Source of the DNA: Chitinophaga pinensis
GTDB lineage: Bacteria > Bacteroidota > Bacteroidia > Chitinophagales > Chitinophagaceae
Direction of reading: 5' to 3'
NCBI RefSeq assembly: GCF_007896845.1
Contig: NZ_VOHS01000015.1
Location: 1-64,000, forward strand
Length of the DNA stretch: 64,000 nt
The notes under the pieces: generated by a model
Database searches by the model: none
What the model was told of the DNA's origin: nothing
The model's input: only the letters and a program-made list of their open reading frames with translations
Part shown: one piece after another, positions 9,214-16,760 of the stretch
Position numbering within the stretch: position 1 is the stretch's first letter
Layout of the letters: the number at the start of each line of letters is the position of its first letter
Made by a program: the position numbers and the translations under genes

Positions 9214-9602
9214 GATGGATTGGTTTTAGAAAGTAGAAAGTTTTGGTGTATGAGTCGATGGTTTTTGACTATACGTTATAGATAATATGATAAGACAATG
9301 CTTCCTTGCATTGCAAAAATGACAGGTAGAACCACGAAAATGGGCGCTGAAAAACGAATAGAATAAAACGGAAAATAAAAATAGAAACGCCCGTAAAGGC
9401 AGTATCATACCTGCGCTCAGGAGCGAGCGGAATCCATGGCCAGCGTAGCCATCAGAAAATAGTATTTTCTGTGACGCTGATCGGAAATCTTATGGTATGT
9501 ATGCAGGTGAAGCATAAATTAGTTGCTAATGCAATATTAATCTTTCGGAATATGAAATCCAAATAAATATTCGGGGAAACCGGGGCTGACAAACGGCCAC
9601 AC
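9214..9602. other. Intergenic stretch upstream of hppD
   Basis: About 390 bases without a supported gene. The right part lies downstream of the TlpA-like gene and the left part should hold the hppD promoter. The only structure is the imperfect hairpin at 9441-9479. Confidence 0.5.
9441..9479. repeat. Imperfect inverted repeat
   Basis: CAGCGT pairs with ACGCTG and, inside, AGAAAATA pairs with TATTTTCT around a single G. The left side has an unpaired insert of 7 bases against 3 on the right. It may be a distant terminator for the TlpA-like gene, but no T-run follows closely. Confidence 0.4.
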
Positions 9603-10187
9603 TTACTTCCGGATATACTTCCCGAAATAGTCAATAAACTTATCATTGCCATAATCAGCAGCGCCTTCCTCCCGGTATACGATCTGCCCCTTTTTGCTGA
9701 TGATGACCGTTGTCGGGATGGATTTACCGAGCAGCTCTGCAGGGATACGGCTATCCGCCACAAATACAGGCAGCTCGTATTGCTGCTTTTCAATGAAGCG
9801 TTTCGCCTTCTTGTAATTACCATCTGTGTCTACGGTCAGGAATACCACGTTTTTATCTGCTTTATACTTTTTGTATAATGAATTGATCGAGGGCATTTCT
9901 GCACGACAAGGAGGACACCATGTAGCCCAGAAATTAAGAAACACCACTTTTCCTTTCAAAGATGATAAGGTAAATGTATTGCCGTCTCCATCTGTAAATG
10001 CCATATCCGGCGCCACATTACTATCCGGCACCACTTCCTCCGGCACATCCGGCTGAAACATACCGACCTTCATCAAACCTTGCATAACAGCTGCTTTCAC
10101 CGATGGGTTAACCAGCATCAGTACAAGAAATACGGTCATTGCTGCCGTACTTATATTTGATAAAGAAAATAAACGTTTCAAGCCCAT
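9603..10187 (-). CDS. TlpA-like thiol-disulfide oxidoreductase, membrane-anchored
   Basis: A 194-residue protein with an N-terminal hydrophobic segment (about residues 13-30) followed by a thioredoxin fold. The active site is NFWATWCPPCRAEMPS, with the redox pair in WCPPC. The cis-proline loop is SIPTTVIISKKG. Proteins of this kind face the periplasm and reduce or exchange disulfides, for instance in cytochrome maturation. The partner is not indicated here because no cytochrome genes are nearby. It is transcribed divergently from the TetR gene; the shared 377-base region contains a large hyper-palindrome. Confidence 0.85.
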   Translation of the reverse strand: MGLKRLFSLSNISTAAMTVFLVLMLVNPSVKAAVMQGLMKVGMFQPDVPEEVVPDSNVAPDMAFTDGDGNTFTLSSLKGKVVFLNFWATWCPPCRAEMPSINSLYKKYKADKNVVFLTVDTDGNYKKAKRFIEKQQYELPVFVADSRIPAELLGKSIPTTVIISKKGQIVYREEGAADYGNDKFIDYFGKYIRK

Positions 10188-10505
10188 AAATCAGTAATGT
10201 TTTAGGAGATAAAATTACGAATTTCCAGCAGTAACCTGTTCGCAGCTATTCATACCTCATCAAAATAGTGAGAGAAAAAAAGCAGGTTGCTCTTTATTAC
10301 ATACTAAATATTTATACTATTGTTTAGTATAATAACCAGTTAAATAATTGTCTTATAATACTTACGCTACGTTAATGCTACGTTGAAAACGTAGCATTAA
10401 CGTAGCGTAAGTATTATCAAATAAAGAACAGACCATAACATACCCAAAGCATCATTCCCCGTCATTGTCATTTTCAACCACAGGCCTATCTCCTGCAAAA
10501 AAATT
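10188..10505. other. Divergent intergenic region with palindromes
   Basis: The region between the TlpA-like and TetR genes. Besides the hyper-palindrome at 10355-10417, it has an 8-base inverted repeat, ATACTAAA (10301-10308) with TTTAGTAT (10323-10330). No gene is visible. Confidence 0.6.
10355..10417. repeat. Hyper-palindrome A (30-base perfect arms, tandem units inside)
   Basis: Two perfectly complementary 30-base arms are separated by the 3-base loop GAA. Each arm begins with ATAATA and contains GCTACGTT twice in tandem (spaced by AAT), so the full element has four copies of the unit, two direct and two inverted. There is no T-run after either arm, which argues against a simple terminator. 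A second element with the same plan is at 56902-56956. Confidence 0.85.
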
Positions 10506-10535
10506 AGTAAGTAAACAAACGTTTACTTACTTTTG
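10506..10535 (+). promoter_or_regulatory. Operator overlapping the TetR gene promoter
   Basis: AGTAAGTAAAC (10506-10516) and GTTTACTTACT (10521-10531) form a perfect 11-base inverted repeat with a 4-base centre, the form expected of a TetR-family operator. The right arm overlaps TACTTTTG (10528-10535), an exact match to the -7 element TAnnTTTG. Binding would block transcription of the TetR gene and of the monooxygenase behind it, which fits autorepression. Confidence 0.75.
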
Positions 10536-10564
10536 TGCTATCGGAAGGATAAAAAGACATTGTC

Positions 10565-11161
10565 ATGAGACCAAAGAACCTTGAAAAAGAAGAAGCGATC
10601 CGTTCTATAGCATTACAGATCATTGCAGAGGAAGGACTGGAAAACCTGAGTATGCAAAAACTGGCGAAAGCGGCGAATGTGTCTCCCCGCACCATCTACA
10701 TCAAGTATGAGAATAAAGAAGACTTTCTGATCAAACTGTTTATTGATGAAGTGATCGGGTCATATGAAAAAGCCGTACTGGAAAAATTCGATCCGGAAAT
10801 GCCATTCGCAGAAGGTGTAAAAAAAATATGGACCAACAGCTTCCGCTACTTCAAAGAAAACAGACACTACTATGCGCTGATGCAGTATGGTAAATCCTCT
10901 CCCCTGCTTAATAAAGCGTATCAGCAGAAAGGTATCAGGGAAGGCGATTTCTTTGCACCCGTGCATACATTCCTCGCTTTTCATGTGAAGGCAGGCACGA
11001 TTATAAAGTTACCTATGGAAGCACACAGAGCATTGTTATTTGCACCACTCCTTGACCTCATAAATGAATACTTCGAACATACAGCGCGACCTAAACAAGT
11101 GATCACTGATAAAGTATTGGCAGATTGCTGCGAAGCAGTGATAAAAGGTTTGCTGAAATAA
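10565..11161 (+). CDS. TetR/AcrR-family transcriptional regulator
   Basis: A 198-residue repressor. The N-terminal helix-turn-helix domain covers about residues 8-55, with AEEGLENLSMQKLAKAANVS and TIYIKYENKEDFL matching the family. The C-terminal helical domain should bind a ligand that is not identifiable. The ATG is 30 bases after a -7 box that is overlapped by a perfect palindrome. The gene for a TetX-like monooxygenase follows at 25 bases on the same strand, so the regulator probably controls that enzyme in response to its substrate or a related compound. Confidence 0.9.
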   Translation: MRPKNLEKEEAIRSIALQIIAEEGLENLSMQKLAKAANVSPRTIYIKYENKEDFLIKLFIDEVIGSYEKAVLEKFDPEMPFAEGVKKIWTNSFRYFKENRHYYALMQYGKSSPLLNKAYQQKGIREGDFFAPVHTFLAFHVKAGTIIKLPMEAHRALLFAPLLDLINEYFEHTARPKQVITDKVLADCCEAVIKGLLK

Positions 11162-11186
11162 ACAAACATCATTCAAACCACTTCGT

Positions 11187-12335
11187 ATGAACAACATTAA
11201 AAACAAAAAAATTGCTATCGTAGGCGGTGGCCCGGGTGGCCTTACCCTCGCGAGAATACTGCAGATGCGCCATGCAGACGTCACCGTCTATGAACGTGAC
11301 ATACATAAAGATGCCAGAGCACAGGGCGCTACACTCGATCTGCATCATGAATCAGGGCTCAGGGCATTGGAAGAAGCGGGTCTGATGGAAGCATTTAAAG
11401 CAAACTACCGGCCGGGTGCTGATAGAATGCGTATCATCGATCAGCATGGCACCATAGTACTGGAAGATAACCATAAAGAGGATGGTCCTGCGGAAGCGTA
11501 CAGGCCGGAGATAGACCGCGGACCACTGAAAAAAATACTACTGGAATCCCTGCATCCGGATACTGTTGTATGGGATTGTCAGTTCAGCGGACTCACACCT
11601 TTTAACGAAGGCTGGCATCTGCATTTTAAAGATGGCCATACAACCTATGCAGATATCGTTATTGCTGCGGATGGTGCGAATTCAAAGATTCGTCCCTACA
11701 TCACACCTATACGCCCCTTTTATGCGGGTGTAACTGTTGTGGAAGGCGCCGTATATCATTCGGAAAAGAATACTCCGCAGATACATCAATGGCTGAATGG
11801 TGGCAAGATCTTCGGTATGGGTGATGAAAAATCACTGATCGTAAGTTCTAAAGGAGATGGCAGTCTTGTCTTTTATACCGGTTGTAATACACCTGAAAAC
11901 TGGGTACAGGAATCCGGCATCGACTTCTCAGATAAAGCACAGGTAATGGCATGGTTTAAAGCCACCTTTACAGGTTGGAGTCCGGTATGGGAAGAACTGT
12001 TTGAAAATGCAACAGGCACTTTTATCCCAAGACCGCAATACTGTATGCCTTTCGATCAGACATGGGAGGCATTACCCAATCTGACAATGCTGGGAGATGC
12101 AGCACATCTGATGCCGCCTTACGCAGGGGAAGGTGTTAATATGGCGATGCTGGATGCACTCGAACTGGGACTTTGTCTGACAAGTGAAGATTATCCTGAT
12201 ACCCATAGCGCGATTGCCGCCTATGAACAAGCGATGCGTACAAGAGCATCCGCTACTGCAGAGATGACAATGGAATCTACTGCCGCCCTGCATTCGCCGG
12301 AGGCTATTTCATTCCTTGTACAGATCGTCAGCTGA
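11187..12335 (+). CDS. TetX-like FAD-dependent monooxygenase
   Basis: A 382-residue flavoprotein monooxygenase. The FAD-binding motif is IVGGGPGGLT (11-20), the middle motif is ADGANSKIRP (161-170) and the C-terminal motif is GDAAHLMPPYAGEGVN (303-318). Length and several strings, including GATLDLHHESG near 47, the GDAAHLMPP block and a final S-P-x-x-x-S-F segment, resemble TetX, the tetracycline-inactivating monooxygenase known from Bacteroidota. The gene lies directly behind a TetR regulator with a clear operator. What it hydroxylates cannot be settled by sequence reading; many chromosomal relatives in soil Bacteroidota have unknown substrates. Confidence 0.85.
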   Translation: MNNIKNKKIAIVGGGPGGLTLARILQMRHADVTVYERDIHKDARAQGATLDLHHESGLRALEEAGLMEAFKANYRPGADRMRIIDQHGTIVLEDNHKEDGPAEAYRPEIDRGPLKKILLESLHPDTVVWDCQFSGLTPFNEGWHLHFKDGHTTYADIVIAADGANSKIRPYITPIRPFYAGVTVVEGAVYHSEKNTPQIHQWLNGGKIFGMGDEKSLIVSSKGDGSLVFYTGCNTPENWVQESGIDFSDKAQVMAWFKATFTGWSPVWEELFENATGTFIPRPQYCMPFDQTWEALPNLTMLGDAAHLMPPYAGEGVNMAMLDALELGLCLTSEDYPDTHSAIAAYEQAMRTRASATAEMTMESTAALHSPEAISFLVQIVS

Positions 12336-12338
12336 TAC

Positions 12339-13121
12339 TTAAAAAGTATTTTTCTTCTCCAGCTCAGGGAGCACTTCATCAATCCGTTTAGCCAGTTCAG
12401 GTAATTTGATAGTCGGCACAGCCGGAAACAGATGATGTTCCAGATGATAGAACATGCTGAACGTAATCTTATTTTTCCAGCCACCACGTTGTGTTCTGGC
12501 CATTTCAGGATGCTCGTCGGTATCATGATGTACCGTCCACACGGCGAAGAAAGCCATCAGGAATTCTCCGAAGACCATCACTATCACATGATACATCAGG
12601 AAAGCGATGTTAAAATAAAATACAATAAAGGCAAACGCGGCTATCGCGGCTAACTCAGCCATCACATTTCTTACATATTTTTTGTTGCCAAGCTGTAAGG
12701 TCACCTTATGGATGAGAAACATATGCACAGGACCGTAGAGGATAGCACCGTACCAGCTCATACCAGCTGATTTACCCTCATAATCCTCTTCTGATAAGCA
12801 ATACTTATGATGTCTGATATGATTGAACTTGACCGCATGAATAGATGCCATCATCAGTACGCTATTGGAGAAGAGTGTAAACCATGTCAGGAATTTATTG
12901 GTACCGAGAGAATTGTGGAAGCCGTTATGCACCTGCCGTAAACCCGTCAGAAAGAAGAAAGCTGAACATGGTAAAGCCAGTGCGTAATAGCCGAAATAAG
13001 CCAGTAACCATGAAGAAAACAACCACGGTAATGTCAGGTTATTTTCGATCAGCATCTCTCTTATTGAGAGTGTTTTGAGGTCTTTCCATGCTACCTGTTT
13101 TACGATTTCTGCATGTGTCAT
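12339..13121 (-). CDS. Membrane fatty acid desaturase / hydroxylase family
   Basis: A 260-residue integral membrane di-iron enzyme. Three histidine clusters are visible: HNGFHN near residue 86, HIRHH near 122 and HLEHH near 232, the usual pattern for binding two irons. Hydrophobic helices surround them. Such enzymes insert a double bond or hydroxyl group into a lipid or carotenoid using oxygen. It is convergent with the TetX-like gene, the stops being only 3 bases apart, with no terminator between them. Substrate unknown. Confidence 0.8.
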   Translation of the reverse strand: MTHAEIVKQVAWKDLKTLSIREMLIENNLTLPWLFSSWLLAYFGYYALALPCSAFFFLTGLRQVHNGFHNSLGTNKFLTWFTLFSNSVLMMASIHAVKFNHIRHHKYCLSEEDYEGKSAGMSWYGAILYGPVHMFLIHKVTLQLGNKKYVRNVMAELAAIAAFAFIVFYFNIAFLMYHVIVMVFGEFLMAFFAVWTVHHDTDEHPEMARTQRGGWKNKITFSMFYHLEHHLFPAVPTIKLPELAKRIDEVLPELEKKNTF

Positions 13122-13245
13122 GTGTAAGGAGTTTTGTATAGGTATATCAAAAGTACGGATCGTATGAAACAGGCATATGATAAAAATCAGTTCTATAAAA
13201 AAAGGGCTGGCCGGCCTGAGACGGACAATCCCTGTTAAAACTAAG

Positions 13246-13280
13246 AAGGGCCGCTCCCTCCGGAACGGCCCTCTTTTTCT
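13246..13280. terminator. Terminator after the aldo/keto reductase gene
   Basis: AGGGCCG and CGGCCCT form a 7-base GC-rich stem. T-rich stretches are present on both sides, so it can act in both directions. It lies 37 bases past the stop of the minus-strand aldo/keto reductase gene. Confidence 0.65.
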
Positions 13281-13316
13281 TCACTGTTCAATTGACCTGT
13301 AACAGTTAGTTATTTT

Positions 13317-14309
13317 CTATACCAGCTGCAACTGGTATAATCTGTCGTTGATAAATTTGATCTCTTCAGCACTTAGTTTTACGTTGATGGCTCTTGCATT
13401 CTGGATAGCCTGTTCAGCGTTACGTGCACCTACCAGTGCAACAGTAATGCCAGGACGTTCAATCGTCCAGCGAATAACCAGTTGAGCCAGTGTTACACTT
13501 TTACTTTCCGCCATAGGTTTGATATGATCCAGAAAAGCGTTGATACGGTTCAGGTTATCGGTCTGATAAAATTTAGAGTTCGCACGAGTATCTCCTTCCC
13601 CAAACTGATGACCCGGTTTTATCTTACCGGAGAGCAGGCCTCTTTGTAAAGGACTATAAGCTAAGATCGCTTTTTTGTTTTCTATACAATAAGGTACCAG
13701 TTCATTTTCTATTGTTCTTTCCACCATGCTGAAAGGCACCTGATTGGAAGCAAGCTTCAGCACAGCCTCCGCTTCTTTCATCTGCGCTACATTGTAATTA
13801 CATACACCTGCTTCGAGGATCTTACCCTGTTCCTTTAAACGCAGCACGGCCTCAAATGTTTCATCGATTGGTGTAGTCACATCCGGCCAGTGTATCTGTA
13901 ACAGATCGATATAATCTGTTCCTAATCTCTTCAGGCTGTTCTCACATTCTTCAATCACGCTTTCTTTTCCTGCATATTTGTAAATGTCAATGGCATTACC
14001 TGCGTTGTCTTTACTGTTAAAGGCGAGAGAACCTTTCGCCAGATCCCAGCGCATTCCAAATTTAGTCAGGATCTGTACCTTTGTTCTGTCGAGTCCCTTC
14101 AATGCTTCACCGGTCAGCTCTTCACTTAATCCCTGTCCATAGATCGGCGCTGTATCGATAGAAGTAACCCCCTCATCTATAGATGCGTGAATGGCTCTTA
14201 CTGCATCGTTTGCTTCGGTACCACCCCACATCCATCCACCAATAGCCCATGCACCAAATGTAATGGCAGATACTTTCAGATCACTTTCTCCTAATTGCCT
14301 GTATTCCAT
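13317..14309 (-). CDS. Aldo/keto reductase
   Basis: A 330-residue NADPH-dependent oxidoreductase with the (beta/alpha)8 fold. Catalytic residues are in DTAPIYGQG (Asp and Tyr near 51-56), LTKFG (Lys near 85) and LLQIHWPD (His near 138). The nucleotide-binding end contains GITVALVGARNAEQ. The protein resembles the YajO/Tas-like branch that reduces a range of aldehydes. It stands alone between two terminators. Substrate not predictable. Confidence 0.9.
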   Translation of the reverse strand: MEYRQLGESDLKVSAITFGAWAIGGWMWGGTEANDAVRAIHASIDEGVTSIDTAPIYGQGLSEELTGEALKGLDRTKVQILTKFGMRWDLAKGSLAFNSKDNAGNAIDIYKYAGKESVIEECENSLKRLGTDYIDLLQIHWPDVTTPIDETFEAVLRLKEQGKILEAGVCNYNVAQMKEAEAVLKLASNQVPFSMVERTIENELVPYCIENKKAILAYSPLQRGLLSGKIKPGHQFGEGDTRANSKFYQTDNLNRINAFLDHIKPMAESKSVTLAQLVIRWTIERPGITVALVGARNAEQAIQNARAINVKLSAEEIKFINDRLYQLQLV

Positions 14310-14399
14310 GTTTATGTTGATTTTCTATTTACATTAAAAATACCCTATCCTGCTGAGCCTTCTTTACTACAAATTAAGATAGTAATTATTGCCGTGGCA

Positions 14400-14407
14400 T
14401 AAATTTG
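14400..14407 (+). promoter_or_regulatory. -7 element TAAATTTG
   Basis: An exact match to the Bacteroidota -7 consensus TAnnTTTG, 25 bases before the ATG at 14432. It decides the start of the following small gene, because an in-frame GTG at 14405 would lie inside or before the promoter. Confidence 0.6.
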
Positions 14408-14431
14408 GTGCCCCTTTTCAAAAACAAGTAT

Positions 14432-14650
14432 ATGACAAATATCAAACAGGGACAAGTACCCGACAACAAACATGCCGGGAAAGATCATCCTCATGCACAT
14501 ATATCAAAGGACGGCAGAAAAGAAGATGATGATGCTATTTATCTGCAACCAGATGAAGACAACACTTTACAGACACCGGAAGAGTTTGCAAAGGACAAAG
14601 GGAAACGGCCTGAAGAGGGAGATGAAATTAGTGTAAACACGGAGGAATGA
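14432..14650 (+). CDS. Small hydrophilic protein of unknown function
   Basis: A 72-residue, strongly charged protein starting MTNIKQGQVPDNKHAG, rich in D, E, K and H, with no membrane segment and no cysteine. The start at 14432 is chosen because a -7 box lies 25 bases upstream. A strong hairpin terminator follows. It has its own promoter and terminator, so it is a single-gene unit. Such short disordered proteins are common in soil Bacteroidota; no function can be given. Confidence 0.6.
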   Translation: MTNIKQGQVPDNKHAGKDHPHAHISKDGRKEDDDAIYLQPDEDNTLQTPEEFAKDKGKRPEEGDEISVNTEE

Positions 14651-14703
14651 GCGTAGATAAGCATTGCCCGTAATCATGATACTTCCGGTAAGATCCGGTA
14701 TAA

Positions 14704-14757
14704 ACAACATACGGAATGCCTCAATAGTTGAAGCATTCCGTATGTTGTATTTTATCT
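14704..14757 (+). terminator. Terminator between the small gene and hmgA
   Basis: A perfect 16-base stem (14704-14719 with 14733-14748), starting ACAACATACGG, is followed on the plus strand by ATTTTATCTT. It separates two convergent genes. Confidence 0.8.
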
Positions 14758-14830
14758 TATGAAGATTATCTGCAACGATCTCCGTTGCATCGCCATGTTT
14801 AATGCTTAGTTTTTAATTCTTAATTTTCTC

Positions 14831-15988
14831 CTATTCCGCCCAACTCATTGTATAGCGTTCATCTTCTATTTCCAATGCTTCCTGCGTGATCTGCAGGGGA
14901 TGGAAAGTATCTACCATTACTGCCAATTCTTTTGTCTCCTTCGCACCAATACTCTTTTCTACGGCACCCGGATGTGGTCCATGTGGGATGCCACCCGGAT
15001 GTAAAGTGATCATTCCTCTTGTCACATGTTTACGGCTCATGAAGTCTCCGTCTACATAATACAACACTTCATCACTATCAATGTTGCTATGATTATAAGG
15101 GGCGGGAATAGCCTGCGGATGGTAATCAAATAAACGCGGGCAGAAAGAGCATACTACAAAATTATGTCCTTCGAATGTCTGGTGCACCGGAGGTGGCTGG
15201 TGTACACGACCCGTGATAGGTTCAAAGTCATGAATAGAAAACGCGAAAGGATATTCGCAGCCATCCCAACCTACGACATCAAAAGGATGATGTGCATAGT
15301 GGATCGGGTACATGATACCTTTCTTTTTAATACGGATAAGGAAATCACCAGCTTCGTCGATGGTTTCCAGATTTTGTGGCTGGCGGATATCGCGTTCGCA
15401 ATAAGGTGCGTGTTCCAGTAGCTGTCCGTATTGACTGAGATAACGCTTCGGATAACGGATCGGACTGAAAGATTCCACGATGAATAGTCTGTTATCTGTA
15501 CCCGTGAATTTTATCTGATAAATCGTTCCTCTTGGCACCTGCAGATAATCACCATAACCAAATGGCAGCTGTCCGTATTGTGTATGTAATACGCCTGAAC
15601 CCTCATGTACGAAGATCAGCTCATCTGCGTCTGCATTCTTGTAGAAATAATCCGTCATACTCTGTCTGGGCGCGGCCAGTGATATATGACAGTCGCTATT
15701 CACCAGTACTGGTTTTCTGCTTTTCAGATAGTCTTCTTCCGGCTTGATATTAAAGCCCTGAAAACTACGGTGTTTCAGCATTTTCTCTTCTGCTACGCGG
15801 GGTGCTACGCTATAGGGTTCATCCACTTTGGTAATTTCGGTAGGCGGATGACAATGGTAGAGCAAGGTTGAATTGGAAGAAAAGCCTTCCGTTGAAAATA
15901 ACTGTTCAGAGTACAATGTGCCGTCTGGCTTACGGAATTGCGTATGACGTTTATGAGGAATGTTCCCCAGTTTATGATAATGCGGCAT
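14831..15988 (-). CDS. hmgA: Homogentisate 1,2-dioxygenase
   Basis: A 385-residue cupin-fold Fe(II) dioxygenase that opens the ring of homogentisate to maleylacetoacetate, the step after HppD in tyrosine catabolism. Recognisable family strings are SSNSTLLYHCHPPTEI near residue 36, FVHEGSGVLHTQYG near 125, HHPFDVVGWDGCEYPF near 227 and GGIPHGPHPG near 326, the last supplying iron ligands. It is shorter than the roughly 430-residue proteobacterial and animal enzymes. No fumarylacetoacetase or maleylacetoacetate isomerase gene is visible in the window. Confidence 0.9.
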   Translation of the reverse strand: MPHYHKLGNIPHKRHTQFRKPDGTLYSEQLFSTEGFSSNSTLLYHCHPPTEITKVDEPYSVAPRVAEEKMLKHRSFQGFNIKPEEDYLKSRKPVLVNSDCHISLAAPRQSMTDYFYKNADADELIFVHEGSGVLHTQYGQLPFGYGDYLQVPRGTIYQIKFTGTDNRLFIVESFSPIRYPKRYLSQYGQLLEHAPYCERDIRQPQNLETIDEAGDFLIRIKKKGIMYPIHYAHHPFDVVGWDGCEYPFAFSIHDFEPITGRVHQPPPVHQTFEGHNFVVCSFCPRLFDYHPQAIPAPYNHSNIDSDEVLYYVDGDFMSRKHVTRGMITLHPGGIPHGPHPGAVEKSIGAKETKELAVMVDTFHPLQITQEALEIEDERYTMSWAE

Positions 15989-16515
15989 GATGGATGGTTT
16001 TTCAGTCCGTTACCAGCGTAACAGACCGTGGAATACTGAATGACAATTTTGTGACAATAAGATGTTTTGGTGACTCATTTTCTGTCAGCTATGGATATGC
16101 AAACTGTAAAATAAGGAGACAGGTACATATCCTGATGCTAACAGGTATGCAGGACGCCGAAAAGGTCCGGAACAGCGCTACCGGCTGACGATTCCCTCCA
16201 GCAGGAAGCAGTACTTCCAGCGGCGTTTATCTATATAATATGTGAAATTGCGGAAATAAGGCATGTACAACGTGGTTAAGACAAATATAGGAATAATAAG
16301 GGTCTGGCGCTTCAGGGAACGATCAAGTCCACCTCTTATTCGTCGCCAGGCCGTCGCTTGTTCGTCTGAAAGCCCTCATGGCTATTATCCATGCACCCGG
16401 GCGACAGCGCATCTCTATTGAAAACCAATATTATTGTCCTGTCCTGCCTGTTACCCGGAATTTTTCTCAAATTACCCCAGCTCATTTTAAATAATTTCAA
16501 AACTTTGACAATTCA
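15989..16515. other. Long intergenic region between hmgA and the thr leader
   Basis: More than 500 bases with no supported gene. It must contain the minus-strand hmgA promoter near 16000-16060. Around 16290-16420 there are several imperfect complementary GC-rich pieces (CTGGCG with CGCCAG, CTTCAG with CTGAAAG), so a structured transcript is possible, but I recognise no known RNA family. Confidence 0.45.
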
Positions 16516-16547
16516 TTTGTTAATCCAAAACTAATTCCAGACTTTTG
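16516..16547 (+). promoter_or_regulatory. Candidate thr operon promoter
   Basis: TTTG at 16516-16519 and GACTTTTG at 16540-16547 are separated by 20 bases. The second differs from TAnnTTTG at one base. The same TTTG-N20 spacing is seen at the clean promoter at 27765-27796. It would start transcription just upstream of the leader peptide. Confidence 0.5.
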
Positions 16548-16574
16548 TTAGCGAAAAGTAAATTGTTCCAAATA

Positions 16575-16679
16575 GTGCTACCAATAGTTACATACTTCAC
16601 ATCTGCATCCCGCACCATCTCCGGCGCGGGTATCAGCACTATTACAATTACATCTATTACAACCCCGGTGCGGGGTTAA
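16575..16679 (+). CDS. Threonine/isoleucine-rich leader peptide of the thr operon
   Basis: A 34-codon frame from GTG 16575 (or 38 codons from TTG 16563; no ATG is available) ends TIS-GAG-ISTITITSITT-PVRG before TAA at 16677-16679. The run ISTITITSITT resembles the E. coli thrL leader, which also alternates Thr and Ile. Thr and Ile are the amino acids that regulate thr attenuation. The stop lies in the 3' arm of a hairpin, as is usual for ribosome-controlled attenuators. It is too short for standard gene callers. The start codon is uncertain. Confidence 0.65.
   Translation: MLPIVTYFTSASRTISGAGISTITITSITTPVRG
16609..16677 (+). promoter_or_regulatory. Candidate attenuator with competing hairpins before thrA
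   Basis: Three pairings exclude one another. CCCGCACC (16609-16616) can pair with GGCGCGGG (16623-16630, one mismatch) or with GGTGCGGG (16667-16674, perfect 8 bases). AACCCCG (16661-16667) can pair with CGGGGTT (16671-16677) as a 7-base stem with loop GTG. The Thr/Ile codons lie between the first two and the last segments, so a stalled ribosome would change which pairs form. No long T-run follows the last hairpin, so the output could act on translation or on Rho rather than by intrinsic termination. A further small hairpin is at 16700-16713. Confidence 0.6.
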
Positions 16680-16760
16680 TATTCACATATCATCCAACGA
16701 CCACTCAGGTGGTACACCCTAAAGGGATCTGGCATTTTTACGTATTAACATTCTTCTCAC

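Noticed and set aside
9430-9480. A string resembling the 3' part of a TPP riboswitch (CCAGCGTAG)
   Set aside because: The CTGAGA element and the rest of the core are missing, and no thiamine gene is nearby.
14405-14431. Earlier GTG start for the small hydrophilic protein
   Set aside because: It overlaps the likely -7 element, so it would not be on the transcript.
16290-16420. GC-rich partly self-complementary stretch considered as a riboswitch or CRISPR remnant
   Set aside because: No repeat-spacer regularity and no match to a known aptamer core that I can recognise.
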